Source: an uncultured Dorea sp. (GTDB lineage Bacteria; Bacillota; Clostridia; Lachnospirales; Lachnospiraceae). From it: a DNA stretch of 63,664 nt. This document shows, piece after piece, positions 43,085 to 51,748 of the stretch. The translations under genes were made by a program, and so were the position numbers. The notes beneath the pieces are model-generated. The model was not told the origin of the DNA, searched no databases, and saw nothing but the letters and a program-made list of their open reading frames with translations. The DNA lies in NCBI GenBank assembly GCA_910589275.1, contig CAJUTH010000009.1, forward strand, positions 1-63,664. Direction: 5' to 3'. Every line of letters starts with the position of its first letter. Position 1 is the stretch's first letter.

Positions 43085-44398
43085 TCAATCCATTATTTGT
43101 AAACGATTCTGAATTTCTATATTTATTAAATGATTTGTAAGATTTTCTTCACTTTTTTGTCTGACTTTCACATATTCTCTTGTATGACCTGTCTGCCAGA
43201 CTTCTCCGTCTAGAATGGCCTCTTCCTCTATCAGAACCTCTACAGTCCTTCCAATGAGCTTCTCCTCATATTCCCGTTTCTTTTGCTTCCCCATAGCGAT
43301 CAGCTTACTGCTTCTTTCCGCCTTCACCTGCTCCGGAACCTGCCCTTCCATCACCGCCGCCCTTGTGCCCTGCCGTTTCGAATATTTAAAAATATGAGTC
43401 TCATAAAATCCTATCCTCTCCACAAACGCCATAGACTCTGCAAATTCTTCCTCTGTCTCCCCCGGAAATCCCACGATCACATCTGTGGTAATCGCCGGAT
43501 TCTTGAAAAACCTCCGCAAAATCCTGCATTTCTCCTCATACTCCTTCGCCGTATATCTTCGGTTCATCCGCTTCAAGGTGGCATCGCACCCACTCTGCAA
43601 AGACAGATGAAAATGTGGGCACACTTTCGAAAGAGCGGCAAGCTCCTGTGCAAATTCCTCTGTGATAATTCCCGGTTCTAAAGAACCCAGACGGATCCTT
43701 AAAATTCCATCCACCTGATGTACCGCTTTTATCAGCGACAGCAGGCTCTCTCCGGTATCCGCGCCGTAAGAGCTTAAATGTATGCCCGTCAGCACCGCCT
43801 CCTGATAACCATTTGCAGCAAGCCTCCTCATCTCATCCACTACATCCGCAAGCTTCCTGCTTCTCACCCTGCCCCTTGCATAAGGAATAATGCAATAGGA
43901 ACAGAACTGATTGCATCCATCCTGAACCTTTACATTGGCTCTGGTATGTTCCGCCTGTTTCGATAAAGTCAGCTCCTCATATCCGCAAAGTTCTTTCATG
44001 TCAAGAAGCGCCGTCCTGACCTCTCTCTCTCCTTGATTTCCATAGCTTTTGCTGTCTCTCTCCTGAAAATACCCTTCCAGAATCGGAATCAACTCCTTTT
44101 TCCGGTTATTGCCGATGATAATATCAATGCATCCGTCCGCCACAGCTCCTTTGGTCTGCACATAGCATCCCGCCGCCACAATCACCGCATCCGGATTCAT
44201 TTTCCTTGCCCTATGCAGCATCTGTCTGGACTTACGGTCTGCAATATTCGTCACCGTGCAGGTATTGATCACATACACGTCCGCGCCCTCTGCAAAAGGC
44301 ACGATCTCATATCCATTTTGTTCCAGCAACTCCTGCATGGCTTCCGTCTCATATGCGTTTACTTTGCAACCCAAATTGTGCAATGCTGCTTTTCTCAT
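43085..44398 (-). CDS. mtaB: tRNA-t6A37 methylthiotransferase MtaB
   Basis: A 437-residue radical-SAM methylthiotransferase that adds a methylthio group to t6A37 in tRNA. UPF0004 N-terminal domain: HNLGCKVNAYETEAM and NTCTVTNIADRKSRQ. Radical-SAM CxxxCxxC: DGCNQFCSYCIIPYARGR. Then TGIHLSSYG, FHLSLQSGCDATLKRMNRRY and a C-terminal TRAM domain around LIGRTVEVLIEEE. It starts an operon running to the DUF1292 gene, divergent from the HPr-like gene. Confidence 0.95.
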   Translation of the reverse strand: MRKAALHNLGCKVNAYETEAMQELLEQNGYEIVPFAEGADVYVINTCTVTNIADRKSRQMLHRARKMNPDAVIVAAGCYVQTKGAVADGCIDIIIGNNRKKELIPILEGYFQERDSKSYGNQGEREVRTALLDMKELCGYEELTLSKQAEHTRANVKVQDGCNQFCSYCIIPYARGRVRSRKLADVVDEMRRLAANGYQEAVLTGIHLSSYGADTGESLLSLIKAVHQVDGILRIRLGSLEPGIITEEFAQELAALSKVCPHFHLSLQSGCDATLKRMNRRYTAKEYEEKCRILRRFFKNPAITTDVIVGFPGETEEEFAESMAFVERIGFYETHIFKYSKRQGTRAAVMEGQVPEQVKAERSSKLIAMGKQKKREYEEKLIGRTVEVLIEEEAILDGEVWQTGHTREYVKVRQKSEENLTNHLINIEIQNRLQIMD

Positions 44399-44475
44399 AT
44401 CACTTTCTCCTTGACTTTTTCCCTGTCAGCTAATAATATGTTTATAGAATCCACATGGAGAGGAGGTTAGCAGGG

Positions 44476-44706
44476 ATGAAGACAGTACAAATTTCATTAA
44501 ATTCCATCGAAAAGGTCAAATCATTCGTCAATGTGATCACTCAGTTTGACAATGATTTCGATCTAGTGTCCGGCAGATATGTGATAGACGCCAAGTCTAT
44601 CATGGGTATTTTCAGCTTAGACTTGTCCAAACCAATCAGTCTTAACATCCATTCTGATGACGATGTAGATAAGGTTCTGGAGGTTTTACAGCCATATCTG
44701 GTATAG
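44476..44706 (+). CDS. HPr-like protein without the phosphorylatable histidine
   Basis: A 76-residue protein with the HPr fold: KTVQISLNSIEKVKSFVNVI, DLVSGRYVIDAKSIMGIFSL, DLSKPISLNIHSDDD. The loop that normally carries HARP with His15 reads NSIEKVKSF, so it cannot act as a normal PTS phosphocarrier. The Ser46 region (AKSIMGIFSL) is well conserved. AGGAGG precedes the ATG at 44476. It is a known clostridial variant and may act in catabolite control or bind another partner. Confidence 0.85.
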   Translation: MKTVQISLNSIEKVKSFVNVITQFDNDFDLVSGRYVIDAKSIMGIFSLDLSKPISLNIHSDDDVDKVLEVLQPYLV

Positions 44707-44727
44707 AAATGAATACGGCTTTTGCCG

Positions 44728-44789
44728 GAAGTGCGCGGAGGCTCTCTTAACGGATATTCATCATCCGTTGAGTATCCCTAGCGCACTTC
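44728..44789. terminator. Bidirectional terminator-like double hairpin between HPr-like gene and thiI
   Basis: GAAGTGCGC at 44728-44736 pairs with 44781-44789, which overlaps the thiI stop codon; inside, AACGGAT at 44749-44755 pairs with 44763-44769. It separates convergent genes, although there is no clear U-tract. Confidence 0.5.
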
Positions 44790-45959
44790 AATTATTTCCA
44801 CCGTATCTATTGCAGTTCTCACAAGCTCATCTATCTTTTCCGCTAGATTTTCTTCCGACCGTTTGATTATCTTAATACTCGGCTTTGTCACCGGATGCTT
44901 TGCTACGAAAATAGTGCAGCAATCCTCAAAAGGCTGTATCGACGTCTCATAGGTTCCGATCCTCTCTGATACTTCCACAATCTCTTGTTTGTCAAACCCG
45001 ATCAGAGGACGGTAAACCGGAAGAGAACATACCTCATTTGTCGCCGCAAGACTCTGCATGGTCTGGCTTGCCACCTGACCGATGCTCTCCCCGGTAATCA
45101 AGCCGAGACATCCACTCTCCCCAGCAAAATGTTCCGCAATCTTCATCATATATCTGCGCATAATGATCGTCAGCTCATCATGGGGACACTGATCATAGAT
45201 ATAGAGCTGTATCTCTGTAAAATTTACTACATTCAGACGGATAGGACCCGCATACTCCGCCAGGATCCCCGCCAAATCCACAACCTTCTGTTTCGCCCGC
45301 TCGCTGGTATAGGGAGGCGCGTGGAAATACGTTGCTTGAAGACCCACGCCGCGCTTTGCGATCATATAGCCTGCCACTGGGCTGTCAATCCCGCCGGACA
45401 AAAGAATCATCGCCTTTCCATTGGTCCCCACAGGCATTCCGCCGGGACCCGGAATAATCTGAGAATAGATATAGATTTCATTGCGGACTTCGATGTGCAG
45501 CAGCACATCCGGCTTATGCACATCCACCCGGATTTCCGGGAACGCATCCAGAACCGCTTCTCCAACAGCGCAGTTTATCTCCATAGAATTAAGCGGGTAG
45601 GTCTTCCTGCTTCTCCTTGCTTCTACCTTAAAGGTAATCTTTTTATCCGGGTACATCTCATCCAGAAAGGAAACCACGTCTTCTTTCAGCTTTTCAAACC
45701 CTTCGTCCTTCTTTCGCACCACCGGGCAGATCCCCACCAGACCAAAGACTTTTTTAAGCTGTTCGATTACTTCGTCACAGTCATAATCTCCCGCACAGTC
45801 CACATAAATTCTGGCTTGGGATTTGTACACCTGAAATTCGCCGCAGGTATCCTTCAAGGCATACCTCACCTGCCTGACCAGCGCATCCTCAAACAAATGC
45901 CGGTTTTTTCCTTTTATTCCTATTTCTCCGTATTTTAACAAAAATGTCTGAAATATCAT
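44778..45959 (-). CDS. thiI: tRNA 4-thiouridine synthetase ThiI
   Basis: A 393-residue enzyme that makes 4-thiouridine at tRNA position 8. N-terminal ferredoxin-like and THUMP parts (FLLKYGEIGIKGKNRHLFED, YPDKKITFKVEARRSRKTYP) lead to a PP-loop ATPase with ILLSGGIDSPVAGYMIAKRG and GLITGESIGQVASQTMQSL. There is no rhodanese domain, as in Bacillus, so sulfur probably comes straight from the cysteine desulfurase encoded just upstream, 20 bases away. Confidence 0.95.
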   Translation of the reverse strand: MIFQTFLLKYGEIGIKGKNRHLFEDALVRQVRYALKDTCGEFQVYKSQARIYVDCAGDYDCDEVIEQLKKVFGLVGICPVVRKKDEGFEKLKEDVVSFLDEMYPDKKITFKVEARRSRKTYPLNSMEINCAVGEAVLDAFPEIRVDVHKPDVLLHIEVRNEIYIYSQIIPGPGGMPVGTNGKAMILLSGGIDSPVAGYMIAKRGVGLQATYFHAPPYTSERAKQKVVDLAGILAEYAGPIRLNVVNFTEIQLYIYDQCPHDELTIIMRRYMMKIAEHFAGESGCLGLITGESIGQVASQTMQSLAATNEVCSLPVYRPLIGFDKQEIVEVSERIGTYETSIQPFEDCCTIFVAKHPVTKPSIKIIKRSEENLAEKIDELVRTAIDTVEIIEVR

Positions 45960-45979
45960 CCTGTGTTTCCTTTCTTTTC

Positions 45980-47137
45980 TTAATGCCGCGTATAACGTCT
46001 CAGCACCGGCACCAGTTCATTTAAACAATCCAATGTATAATCAATTTCTTCCCGCGTGGTAAATTCCGACATACTGAATCGAAGCGTAGCATCCAGATAC
46101 TCCTTTCTGGTACCGATGCCTTTTAACACCCCGCTGATTGCCGGATGATTCGATGCGCAGGCGGATCCGGAAGATACGCAGATCCCCTTATCCTCCAGCG
46201 CATGAAGCAGAACCTCGCTCCGGATACCCGCAAATCCTACGCTGATGATATGAGGCGCGCTGGTCTCGTCATACAGCCCATGAATGGTGGTCTGTGGAAT
46301 CTTCGTTACTTCTTCTATAAAATGCGCCTTCAAGCTTCTCATATTCGCTACCTTTTCATCCAGATTCTGGTAAATCATCGCAGCCGCCACAGAAAGGCCC
46401 GCGATTCCCGGTACATTTTCTGTCCCGGAGCGGATATTCTTCTGCTGTTCCCCGCCGAATACGATTGGTTTGATCTTCACATGCTCGCCAATATAGAGGA
46501 ATCCGGTCCCCTTGGGACCATGGATTTTATGTCCGCTGGCAGTCAGCATATCCACCTTCAGCTTTTTCGGATAAATGCGATATTTCCCAAATCCCTGCAC
46601 CGCGTCCACATGAAACAGGATGTTCTTATTATAAGCCTTCACCATACTTGCCGCTTCCAGTATCGGCTGCACGGAACCAACCTCATTATTAACATACATC
46701 ACAGATACCAGTATCGTATCTTCACAAAGTGATTCCTTCAATGCTTCCAGCTTGATCCTCCCATAGGAATCCACCGGAAGATAGGTAACCCGAAACCCTT
46801 CTTCCTCTTCCAGATACCGCATCGTATTCAGAATGGCCGGATGCTCGATGGACGAAGTAATCAGATGATTCCCCGCCCTTTTATTTGCTCTGGAAGCGCC
46901 GATTAACGCCAGATTATCCCCTTCCGTGCCTCCCGATGTAAAAAATATCTCCTTCGGCTGTACCTTTATAAGCTTAGCAAGTGTTTCTTTCGCTTCTTTT
47001 ATATACTTCTCTGCGTCCACGCCCCGGTAATGCATGGAAGAAGGATTCCCAAAATCTTCACACATCACCTTGCGCACCACATCGCCCGCCTCTTCGTAGG
47101 CTCTGGTGGTTGCAGAGTTATCCAGATAAACATCCAT
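45980..47137 (-). CDS. Cysteine desulfurase (NifS/IscS family, dedicated to ThiI)
   Basis: A 385-residue PLP enzyme taking sulfur from cysteine. It starts VYLDNSATTRAYEEAGDVV; the PLP lysine is in TASGHKIHGPKGTGFLYIG, the catalytic Cys loop is CVSSGSACASNHPAIS. Located immediately upstream of thiI, as in Bacillus NifZ-ThiI, so its job is most likely tRNA thiolation rather than general Fe-S assembly. Confidence 0.93.
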   Translation of the reverse strand: MDVYLDNSATTRAYEEAGDVVRKVMCEDFGNPSSMHYRGVDAEKYIKEAKETLAKLIKVQPKEIFFTSGGTEGDNLALIGASRANKRAGNHLITSSIEHPAILNTMRYLEEEEGFRVTYLPVDSYGRIKLEALKESLCEDTILVSVMYVNNEVGSVQPILEAASMVKAYNKNILFHVDAVQGFGKYRIYPKKLKVDMLTASGHKIHGPKGTGFLYIGEHVKIKPIVFGGEQQKNIRSGTENVPGIAGLSVAAAMIYQNLDEKVANMRSLKAHFIEEVTKIPQTTIHGLYDETSAPHIISVGFAGIRSEVLLHALEDKGICVSSGSACASNHPAISGVLKGIGTRKEYLDATLRFSMSEFTTREEIDYTLDCLNELVPVLRRYTRH

Positions 47138-47220
47138 GATAAACTCCCTAACTATTCTTACTATAATAATATGCCGCTTCCGCTCTCTTGACAGTGTGTC
47201 CCCGGCGCAAAAGCGTCCTG

Positions 47221-47961
47221 TTAACCACCCTCAAGATGATACATCAAAATAGACAAAACCGCAAGCCCCGCTGTCTCTGTCCTTAGAATCCGCCTGCCAA
47301 GCGTGATTTCCGCTGCTCCGGCTTCCAGCGCCATGTATACTTCTTCCTTATCAAAACCGCCTTCCGGCCCGATAAAAATCCCGACCGACTGCCCCGGCTT
47401 TACCGCCCCGATCACCTTCCTTGTATGTTCCATTCCCGCCGCCAATTCATAGGGAATGAATACTGCGTCAAGCTTCCCGGCAAGGGAAAGGGCCTCCCGA
47501 AACTCTACTACCCGGCTTACTTTCGGAATCCTTCCCCTGCCGGACTGTTTGGCCGCCCCTCTTGCAATTTCATTCCAGCGGTTCACCTTTTTCTCCGCCC
47601 TTTTCTCATCCAGCCTGACCACACAGCGCTTCATTGCCGTTGGAATCACCTGATATACCCCAAGCTCCACCGCCTTCTGTATGATCAGATCCATCTTGTC
47701 CCCCTTAGGAAGCCCCTGAAACAAGTAAATCTCAGAAGCAAGCTCCGTGTCCGCAGCCTCTTCCTTCAGAATTTCCAACAGCGCCTCATCCTCTCCATAC
47801 TCTTTGATCCTGCACAGATATCTGCGGTTATTTCCGTCGCTGACGGACGCCTCTTCCCCCCGCTTCGTCCGCAGGACATTCTTCATATGATTTACATCAG
47901 AGCCCTGTATATAGATATAAGGTTTCTTCACCTGATCTGCCGTTACAAAAAAATGCTGCAT
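47221..47961 (-). CDS. rsmE: 16S rRNA m3U1498 methyltransferase RsmE
   Basis: A 246-residue SPOUT methyltransferase. N-terminal PUA-like part (VNHMKNVLRTKRGEEASVSD), then LFQGLPKGDKMDLIIQKAVE, PTAMKRCVVRLDEK and the knot GIFIGPEGGFDKEE with LGRRILRTETAGLAVL. Modifies U1498 in the decoding centre. It follows prmA by 13 bases, a common pairing. Confidence 0.95.
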   Translation of the reverse strand: MQHFFVTADQVKKPYIYIQGSDVNHMKNVLRTKRGEEASVSDGNNRRYLCRIKEYGEDEALLEILKEEAADTELASEIYLFQGLPKGDKMDLIIQKAVELGVYQVIPTAMKRCVVRLDEKRAEKKVNRWNEIARGAAKQSGRGRIPKVSRVVEFREALSLAGKLDAVFIPYELAAGMEHTRKVIGAVKPGQSVGIFIGPEGGFDKEEVYMALEAGAAEITLGRRILRTETAGLAVLSILMYHLEGG

Positions 47962-47974
47962 CCTTCCACCTACC

Positions 47975-48928
47975 CTAATTCTTTCTGGCAGTCACCGACA
48001 CCCATTCTCCCTGCCGGGTCACCTCCAGCACCTCAAATCCCGCCGCCTTCACGGCCTCAATAACCGTCTCTTCCTTGTCTTCAATAATCCCGCTGGTAAT
48101 ATAAATTCCGCCAGGTTTCAGATGCTCTCTAATCACAGGCGTCAGCGGCACCAGCACGTCAGCAAGGATATTGGCGGCCGCAATATCAAATCTCTCATAT
48201 CCAGCCTGCTTTTTCACCTCTTCATCGTCAATGATATTTCCTATCATAACCTCATACTGCCCCCTGCTTATGCCGTTGGTTTCCATATTCTCATGGGTCG
48301 CCGTGATCGCACAAGGGTCAAGATCCGTTCCCACAGAATACGCCGCTCCAAATTTCAGCGCCAGCATTCCAAGGATTCCGCTGCCGCAGCCCACATCCAA
48401 AATAACCGTTTCTTTGGTCACATATTTTTTTAACTGGCGGATACATAACTGAGTGGTCTCATGCATCCCTGTGCCGAACGCCGTCCCCGGATCAATATGG
48501 ATGATCATCTTATCCTCATCCTCCGGCGTAACCTCCTCCCAGGAAGGAATGATCAGCACATCGTCAATGGTAAACTGATAAAAATACTTCTTCCAGTTAT
48601 TAATCCAGTCCACATCCTCTGTCTGGGACTCTTCAATCTCTGCCTCTCCCACGTCCATATAAGTCCCGATCTGCGCAAGCTCCTCCTTTACAGCGGCAAG
48701 CACAGACTCCTGATCTTCCTCCACATCCAAATAGAAACTGATATAGGCGGTTCCGTCGTCCTCCCCGAACTCCGGAAGGATATCTACAAACATCTGTGCT
48801 TGCTCCTGCGCCGTAAGGGGTACTTTATCCTCAATCTCCACTCCCTGAATCCCAAGCTCCATCAAACTGCCGCAGACCATGTCCTCTGCCTGCGTAGTAG
48901 TCTTGATTCTGAATTTATTCCATTTCAT
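47975..48928 (-). CDS. prmA: Ribosomal protein L11 methyltransferase PrmA
   Basis: A 317-residue SAM methyltransferase that trimethylates ribosomal protein L11. The N-terminal L11-binding part (WNKFRIKTTTQAEDMVCGSL) is followed by IIHIDPGTAFGTGMHETTQL, motif I VILDVGCGSGILGMLALKFG and IAAANILADVLVPL. First gene of a two-gene operon with rsmE. Confidence 0.95.
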   Translation of the reverse strand: MKWNKFRIKTTTQAEDMVCGSLMELGIQGVEIEDKVPLTAQEQAQMFVDILPEFGEDDGTAYISFYLDVEEDQESVLAAVKEELAQIGTYMDVGEAEIEESQTEDVDWINNWKKYFYQFTIDDVLIIPSWEEVTPEDEDKMIIHIDPGTAFGTGMHETTQLCIRQLKKYVTKETVILDVGCGSGILGMLALKFGAAYSVGTDLDPCAITATHENMETNGISRGQYEVMIGNIIDDEEVKKQAGYERFDIAAANILADVLVPLTPVIREHLKPGGIYITSGIIEDKEETVIEAVKAAGFEVLEVTRQGEWVSVTARKN

Positions 48929-49042
48929 ACATTACACCTCATAAAGTCTGTGCCCAAGGCTAAATTCTTCTAACCCTAAACTATCATAAACCGGCTGAAT
49001 TGCCGCCGTTTTCATCCATCTTATCATATCCGCAGAAAATGC

Positions 49043-49735
49043 TCAACGTACTTTTTTATAAATACCGCAGACCTTTAACCGATCTTCTTCTACTTGAAAT
49101 TTAATTTCCATCCCGGCATAACTCATTCCATACACCCGGTCCGGATCCTCCTGATAAGCAGGTCTTGGATCCTGACACAGCAGTTTCGTCAGAATCTCTC
49201 TTTTGTCCTCCGGTATTTTCTCCATCCAGGTTTCCGGAATTTCCACCTGAAGGTTCTCATCCTTTACCCGGCTGGCAAAGCCTCCGGCCGCGTCTTCTTT
49301 TGCCTCCACATAAGGCAGATAGGGTTTGATATCATAGACCGGCGTTCCGTCTAACATGTCCACTCCCCTAACCAAAAGCACCGTCCCCTGTAACTTTGTC
49401 TCCTCTCTGGACACAAGTTCCACCAAAGATAAACCCACCGGGTTCGGGCGAAAGGGCGATCTGGTAGCAAAAACTCCCATGCGCCTGTTTCCTCCCAGCC
49501 TCGGCGGGCGTACCGTTGGCTGCCAGTCTTTGTCCGGGATCTTAGAAAAACCCCAAATAAGCCAGAGATGCGAATATTCTTCTATTCCCTTCAGCGCGTC
49601 CGGATTCCGGTATCCCGGCTCAAATATGACCTTTCCCTCTGCCGCCGTCAGTCCGCTCTGTCTGGGAATCCCAAATTTTTCCGGGAAATCTGTATGTATC
49701 ACGGCAATCTTTTTCAGTGTCAGGTTATCTTCCAT
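49043..49735 (-). CDS. trmO: tRNA-t6A37 N6-methyltransferase TrmO (TsaA family)
   Basis: A 230-residue protein of the TsaA/TrmO beta-barrel family, which adds a methyl group to t6A37 of tRNA-Thr with SAM. Seen: IAVIHTDFPEKFGIPRQSGL, LWLIWGFSK, the family signature FATRSPFRPNPVGLSLVEL and DGTPVYDIKPYLPY. The start at 49735 follows GGAGA, one base after the nfo stop. Its neighbours MtaB and ThiI also act on tRNA. Confidence 0.9.
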   Translation of the reverse strand: MEDNLTLKKIAVIHTDFPEKFGIPRQSGLTAAEGKVIFEPGYRNPDALKGIEEYSHLWLIWGFSKIPDKDWQPTVRPPRLGGNRRMGVFATRSPFRPNPVGLSLVELVSREETKLQGTVLLVRGVDMLDGTPVYDIKPYLPYVEAKEDAAGGFASRVKDENLQVEIPETWMEKIPEDKREILTKLLCQDPRPAYQEDPDRVYGMSYAGMEIKFQVEEDRLKVCGIYKKVR

Positions 49736-49736
49736 C

Positions 49737-50597
49737 CTATCTCTCCCATTCCTTTTCATCCTTCCGAATGCCGAGCTTCCCTCTCAGCATGGCAATTTCC
49801 TTCCTGTGCCCTTCCTCATCAAAGGGTGTCTCCAGATAGAAGGGCAGCTCCTTTAGCTTTGGATGCGTTATTACGCCAAGCAGCGCATCCAGCCCAATCT
49901 CGCCCTCCCCGGCCGCCGCATGGCGGTCCTTACGGGAGCCAAACGGCATCATACTGTCATTTAAGTGGACTGCCCGCAAGAGCGGCAGCCCCAGCACACG
50001 GTCAAATTCCTCCAGCACTCCGTCTAAATCATGAGCAATATCATACCCCGCCGCAAATACATGGCAGGTATCCAGACAAACGCCAATCTTTTCCGGATAG
50101 CGGACTCCGTCCCGGATTGCCTTCAATTCTTCAAAAGAGGCTCCGATTTCCGTCCCCTTACCGCTCATAGTCTCCAAAAGCACCGTGATATTCTGGCTTT
50201 CTGTCACCGCCTGATTCAGTCCGCTGATAATATTTTCTATCCCAGCTTCCACTCCGATCCCGGTATGGCTGCCGGGATGAAATACCAGATTCTCAATCTC
50301 AAGAGCTTCCATCCTGACAAGATCCTCCCGGATCACCATACAGGCAAATTCATAGGTCTTTTCATTTGCACTGGCCAAGTTCATCGTGTAAGGCGCATGG
50401 GCAAGGAGCGGTCCAAAGCTGTATCTGTTCCTGATATCCTGAAAAATACGAATCTCTTCCTGTTCATATGTCCTGTAGTTTGACCCTCTCGGGTTCCGGC
50501 TGAAAATCTGCATGGTATTCGCTTCCATTGCCGCCGTGTGTTTGGCCGCCCTGGCAATCCCTCCCGCAATGGACATATGCGCGCCTATAGTCAGCAT
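49737..50597 (-). CDS. nfo: Deoxyribonuclease IV (endonuclease IV, AP endonuclease)
   Basis: A 286-residue TIM-barrel zinc enzyme cutting at abasic sites. Metal-binding motifs: IGAHMSIAGG, VFHPGSHTGIG, VLLETMSGKG, VCLDTCHVFAAGYD, LRAVHLNDSMMPFGSRKDRH and FYLETP. Family length. It is translationally linked to trmO downstream. Confidence 0.95.
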   Translation of the reverse strand: MLTIGAHMSIAGGIARAAKHTAAMEANTMQIFSRNPRGSNYRTYEQEEIRIFQDIRNRYSFGPLLAHAPYTMNLASANEKTYEFACMVIREDLVRMEALEIENLVFHPGSHTGIGVEAGIENIISGLNQAVTESQNITVLLETMSGKGTEIGASFEELKAIRDGVRYPEKIGVCLDTCHVFAAGYDIAHDLDGVLEEFDRVLGLPLLRAVHLNDSMMPFGSRKDRHAAAGEGEIGLDALLGVITHPKLKELPFYLETPFDEEGHRKEIAMLRGKLGIRKDEKEWER

Positions 50598-50754
50598 CCA
50601 AAATATACCCCCTGTACTTCTTCTGATTCTATGATGCGCAGACTGCTCCGCATATCATACGCGTACTATTATCATTATATGGGCATTTCCTTGATTTTTC
50701 AAACCATTTCTGTCCACAGGCAAGCCGATGTTATTGTTCACGTTGCTATTACTA

Positions 50755-50792
50755 AAAAAGACACCTTCTATTCTTAAAATAGAACATGCCTT
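50755..50792 (-). terminator. Possible terminator behind the 144-aa helical gene
   Basis: TTCTATT/AATAGAA stem followed on the minus strand by GTCTTTTTT. It lies about 40 bases downstream of the stop at 50831. Confidence 0.4.
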
Positions 50793-50830
50793 TTCCTTTA
50801 TATTTATCTGACCTGCATCTTTACTGCCAT

Positions 50831-51265
50831 CTATAGATATACCCGCAGCTTCTTCATAAATCCTTCTTCCGCCCGGATGATCTTCTCCGCCAGATCTACG
50901 GCGTCCTTTGACGCCTCCCGGTTCTGGTTCCTGCACTCGCTGATGGACTGGATCCCCATATTGCAGCCGTCCATTAAAAGCTTTGCGATCTGGCAGTTGC
51001 CTCCGTTCATCATCATTTTGACATCCGTTGTGATCTTAGAAAAAGCCTCTGCCGCAATCCCCGGCTGTTTCTCGTGCTCTCCCTCCCTGCGCAGAAGCTC
51101 CCCGCACTTCTTCTCCAGCTTTTCATGCTCTTCCTTCGCCTCTAGTATCGTATGCTCCAGCATCTCATCCTGAACATATTCCAGAATCTGCCCTATGCTG
51201 TTTAACGCCATTTTACAGCCGGAACTACACTCCTTCAGCAAAGCTATGGTATGTTCTTCCTTCAT
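50831..51265 (-). CDS. Conserved helical protein of unknown function
   Basis: A 144-residue protein, predicted four-helix bundle rich in Glu, Lys and Met: EEHTIALLKECSSGCKMALN, LEYVQDEMLEHTILEAKEEH, EAFSKITTDVKMMMNGGN and SKDAVDLAEKIIRAEEGFM. It resembles ferritin-like or DUF-type clostridial small proteins but lacks an obvious ExxH iron site. Start at 51265 follows AAGGATC. No operon partner. Confidence 0.6.
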   Translation of the reverse strand: MKEEHTIALLKECSSGCKMALNSIGQILEYVQDEMLEHTILEAKEEHEKLEKKCGELLRREGEHEKQPGIAAEAFSKITTDVKMMMNGGNCQIAKLLMDGCNMGIQSISECRNQNREASKDAVDLAEKIIRAEEGFMKKLRVYL

Positions 51266-51314
51266 CACTGATCCTTCTTTCATTTTTTAGGTAGCATTTG
51301 CAGTTTCCGGCATT

Positions 51315-51551
51315 TTATTCCCAAAGCATTCCTTTTTGTTTATAAATCTCTTTCAAATCATCAATGGCCATTTCAACATCAAAAGTATGGAAACCAAGCC
51401 AGCACTCACTCATCGTTTCAGCATCGGCAGTTTTACTGTCCATAAAAGATTTAATAAATGACGGACAATCCAATCCAGTTGTCAGGGCAAGCTCAAACAA
51501 TCGTCCCTGTATATCGCAGAGCTGGCGCTTTTCAAGAGTAAGCTTTTCCAT
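51315..51551 (-). CDS. Small conserved protein, probably part of a DUF3990/DUF3791-type cluster
   Basis: A 78-residue protein: EKLTLEKRQLCDIQGRLFEL, PSFIKSFMDSKTADAETM and DDLKEIYKQKGMLWE. Its start overlaps the stop of a truncated upstream frame (51553-51733). Proteins of this shape sit next to DUF3791/DUF3990 genes in gut Clostridia, possibly as toxin-immunity partners. The partner here is broken, so this may be an orphan. Confidence 0.55.
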   Translation of the reverse strand: MEKLTLEKRQLCDIQGRLFELALTTGLDCPSFIKSFMDSKTADAETMSECWLGFHTFDVEMAIDDLKEIYKQKGMLWE

Positions 51552-51552
51552 T

Positions 51553-51733
51553 CTATTCACCTGCCTTTAATATTTCATCAAAGAACCGGCCGTCGCGACG
51601 ATATTTCCGGCAAATTTCATCTGCCAGCGCAATACTTTTTGAACGGTTGGCCTCGCTTTCTTGCTTTAGTTTATCACGATCATCCTCGGCGAGTCTTTGT
51701 TCATCAAGAACTTCTATTTTTTTCTAGCTGCGC
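51553..51733 (-). pseudogene. C-terminal fragment of a small cluster protein
   Basis: The minus strand reads KKIEVLDEQRLAEDDRDKLK, SEANRSKSIALADEICRKY and RRDGRFFDEILKAGE, ending just before the next gene with AGGTGA as its ribosome site. No start codon exists in frame and the upstream part is missing up to the degV stop, so this is the tail of a deleted gene. Confidence 0.6.
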
Positions 51734-51748
51734 TTACGCATCATGCAT

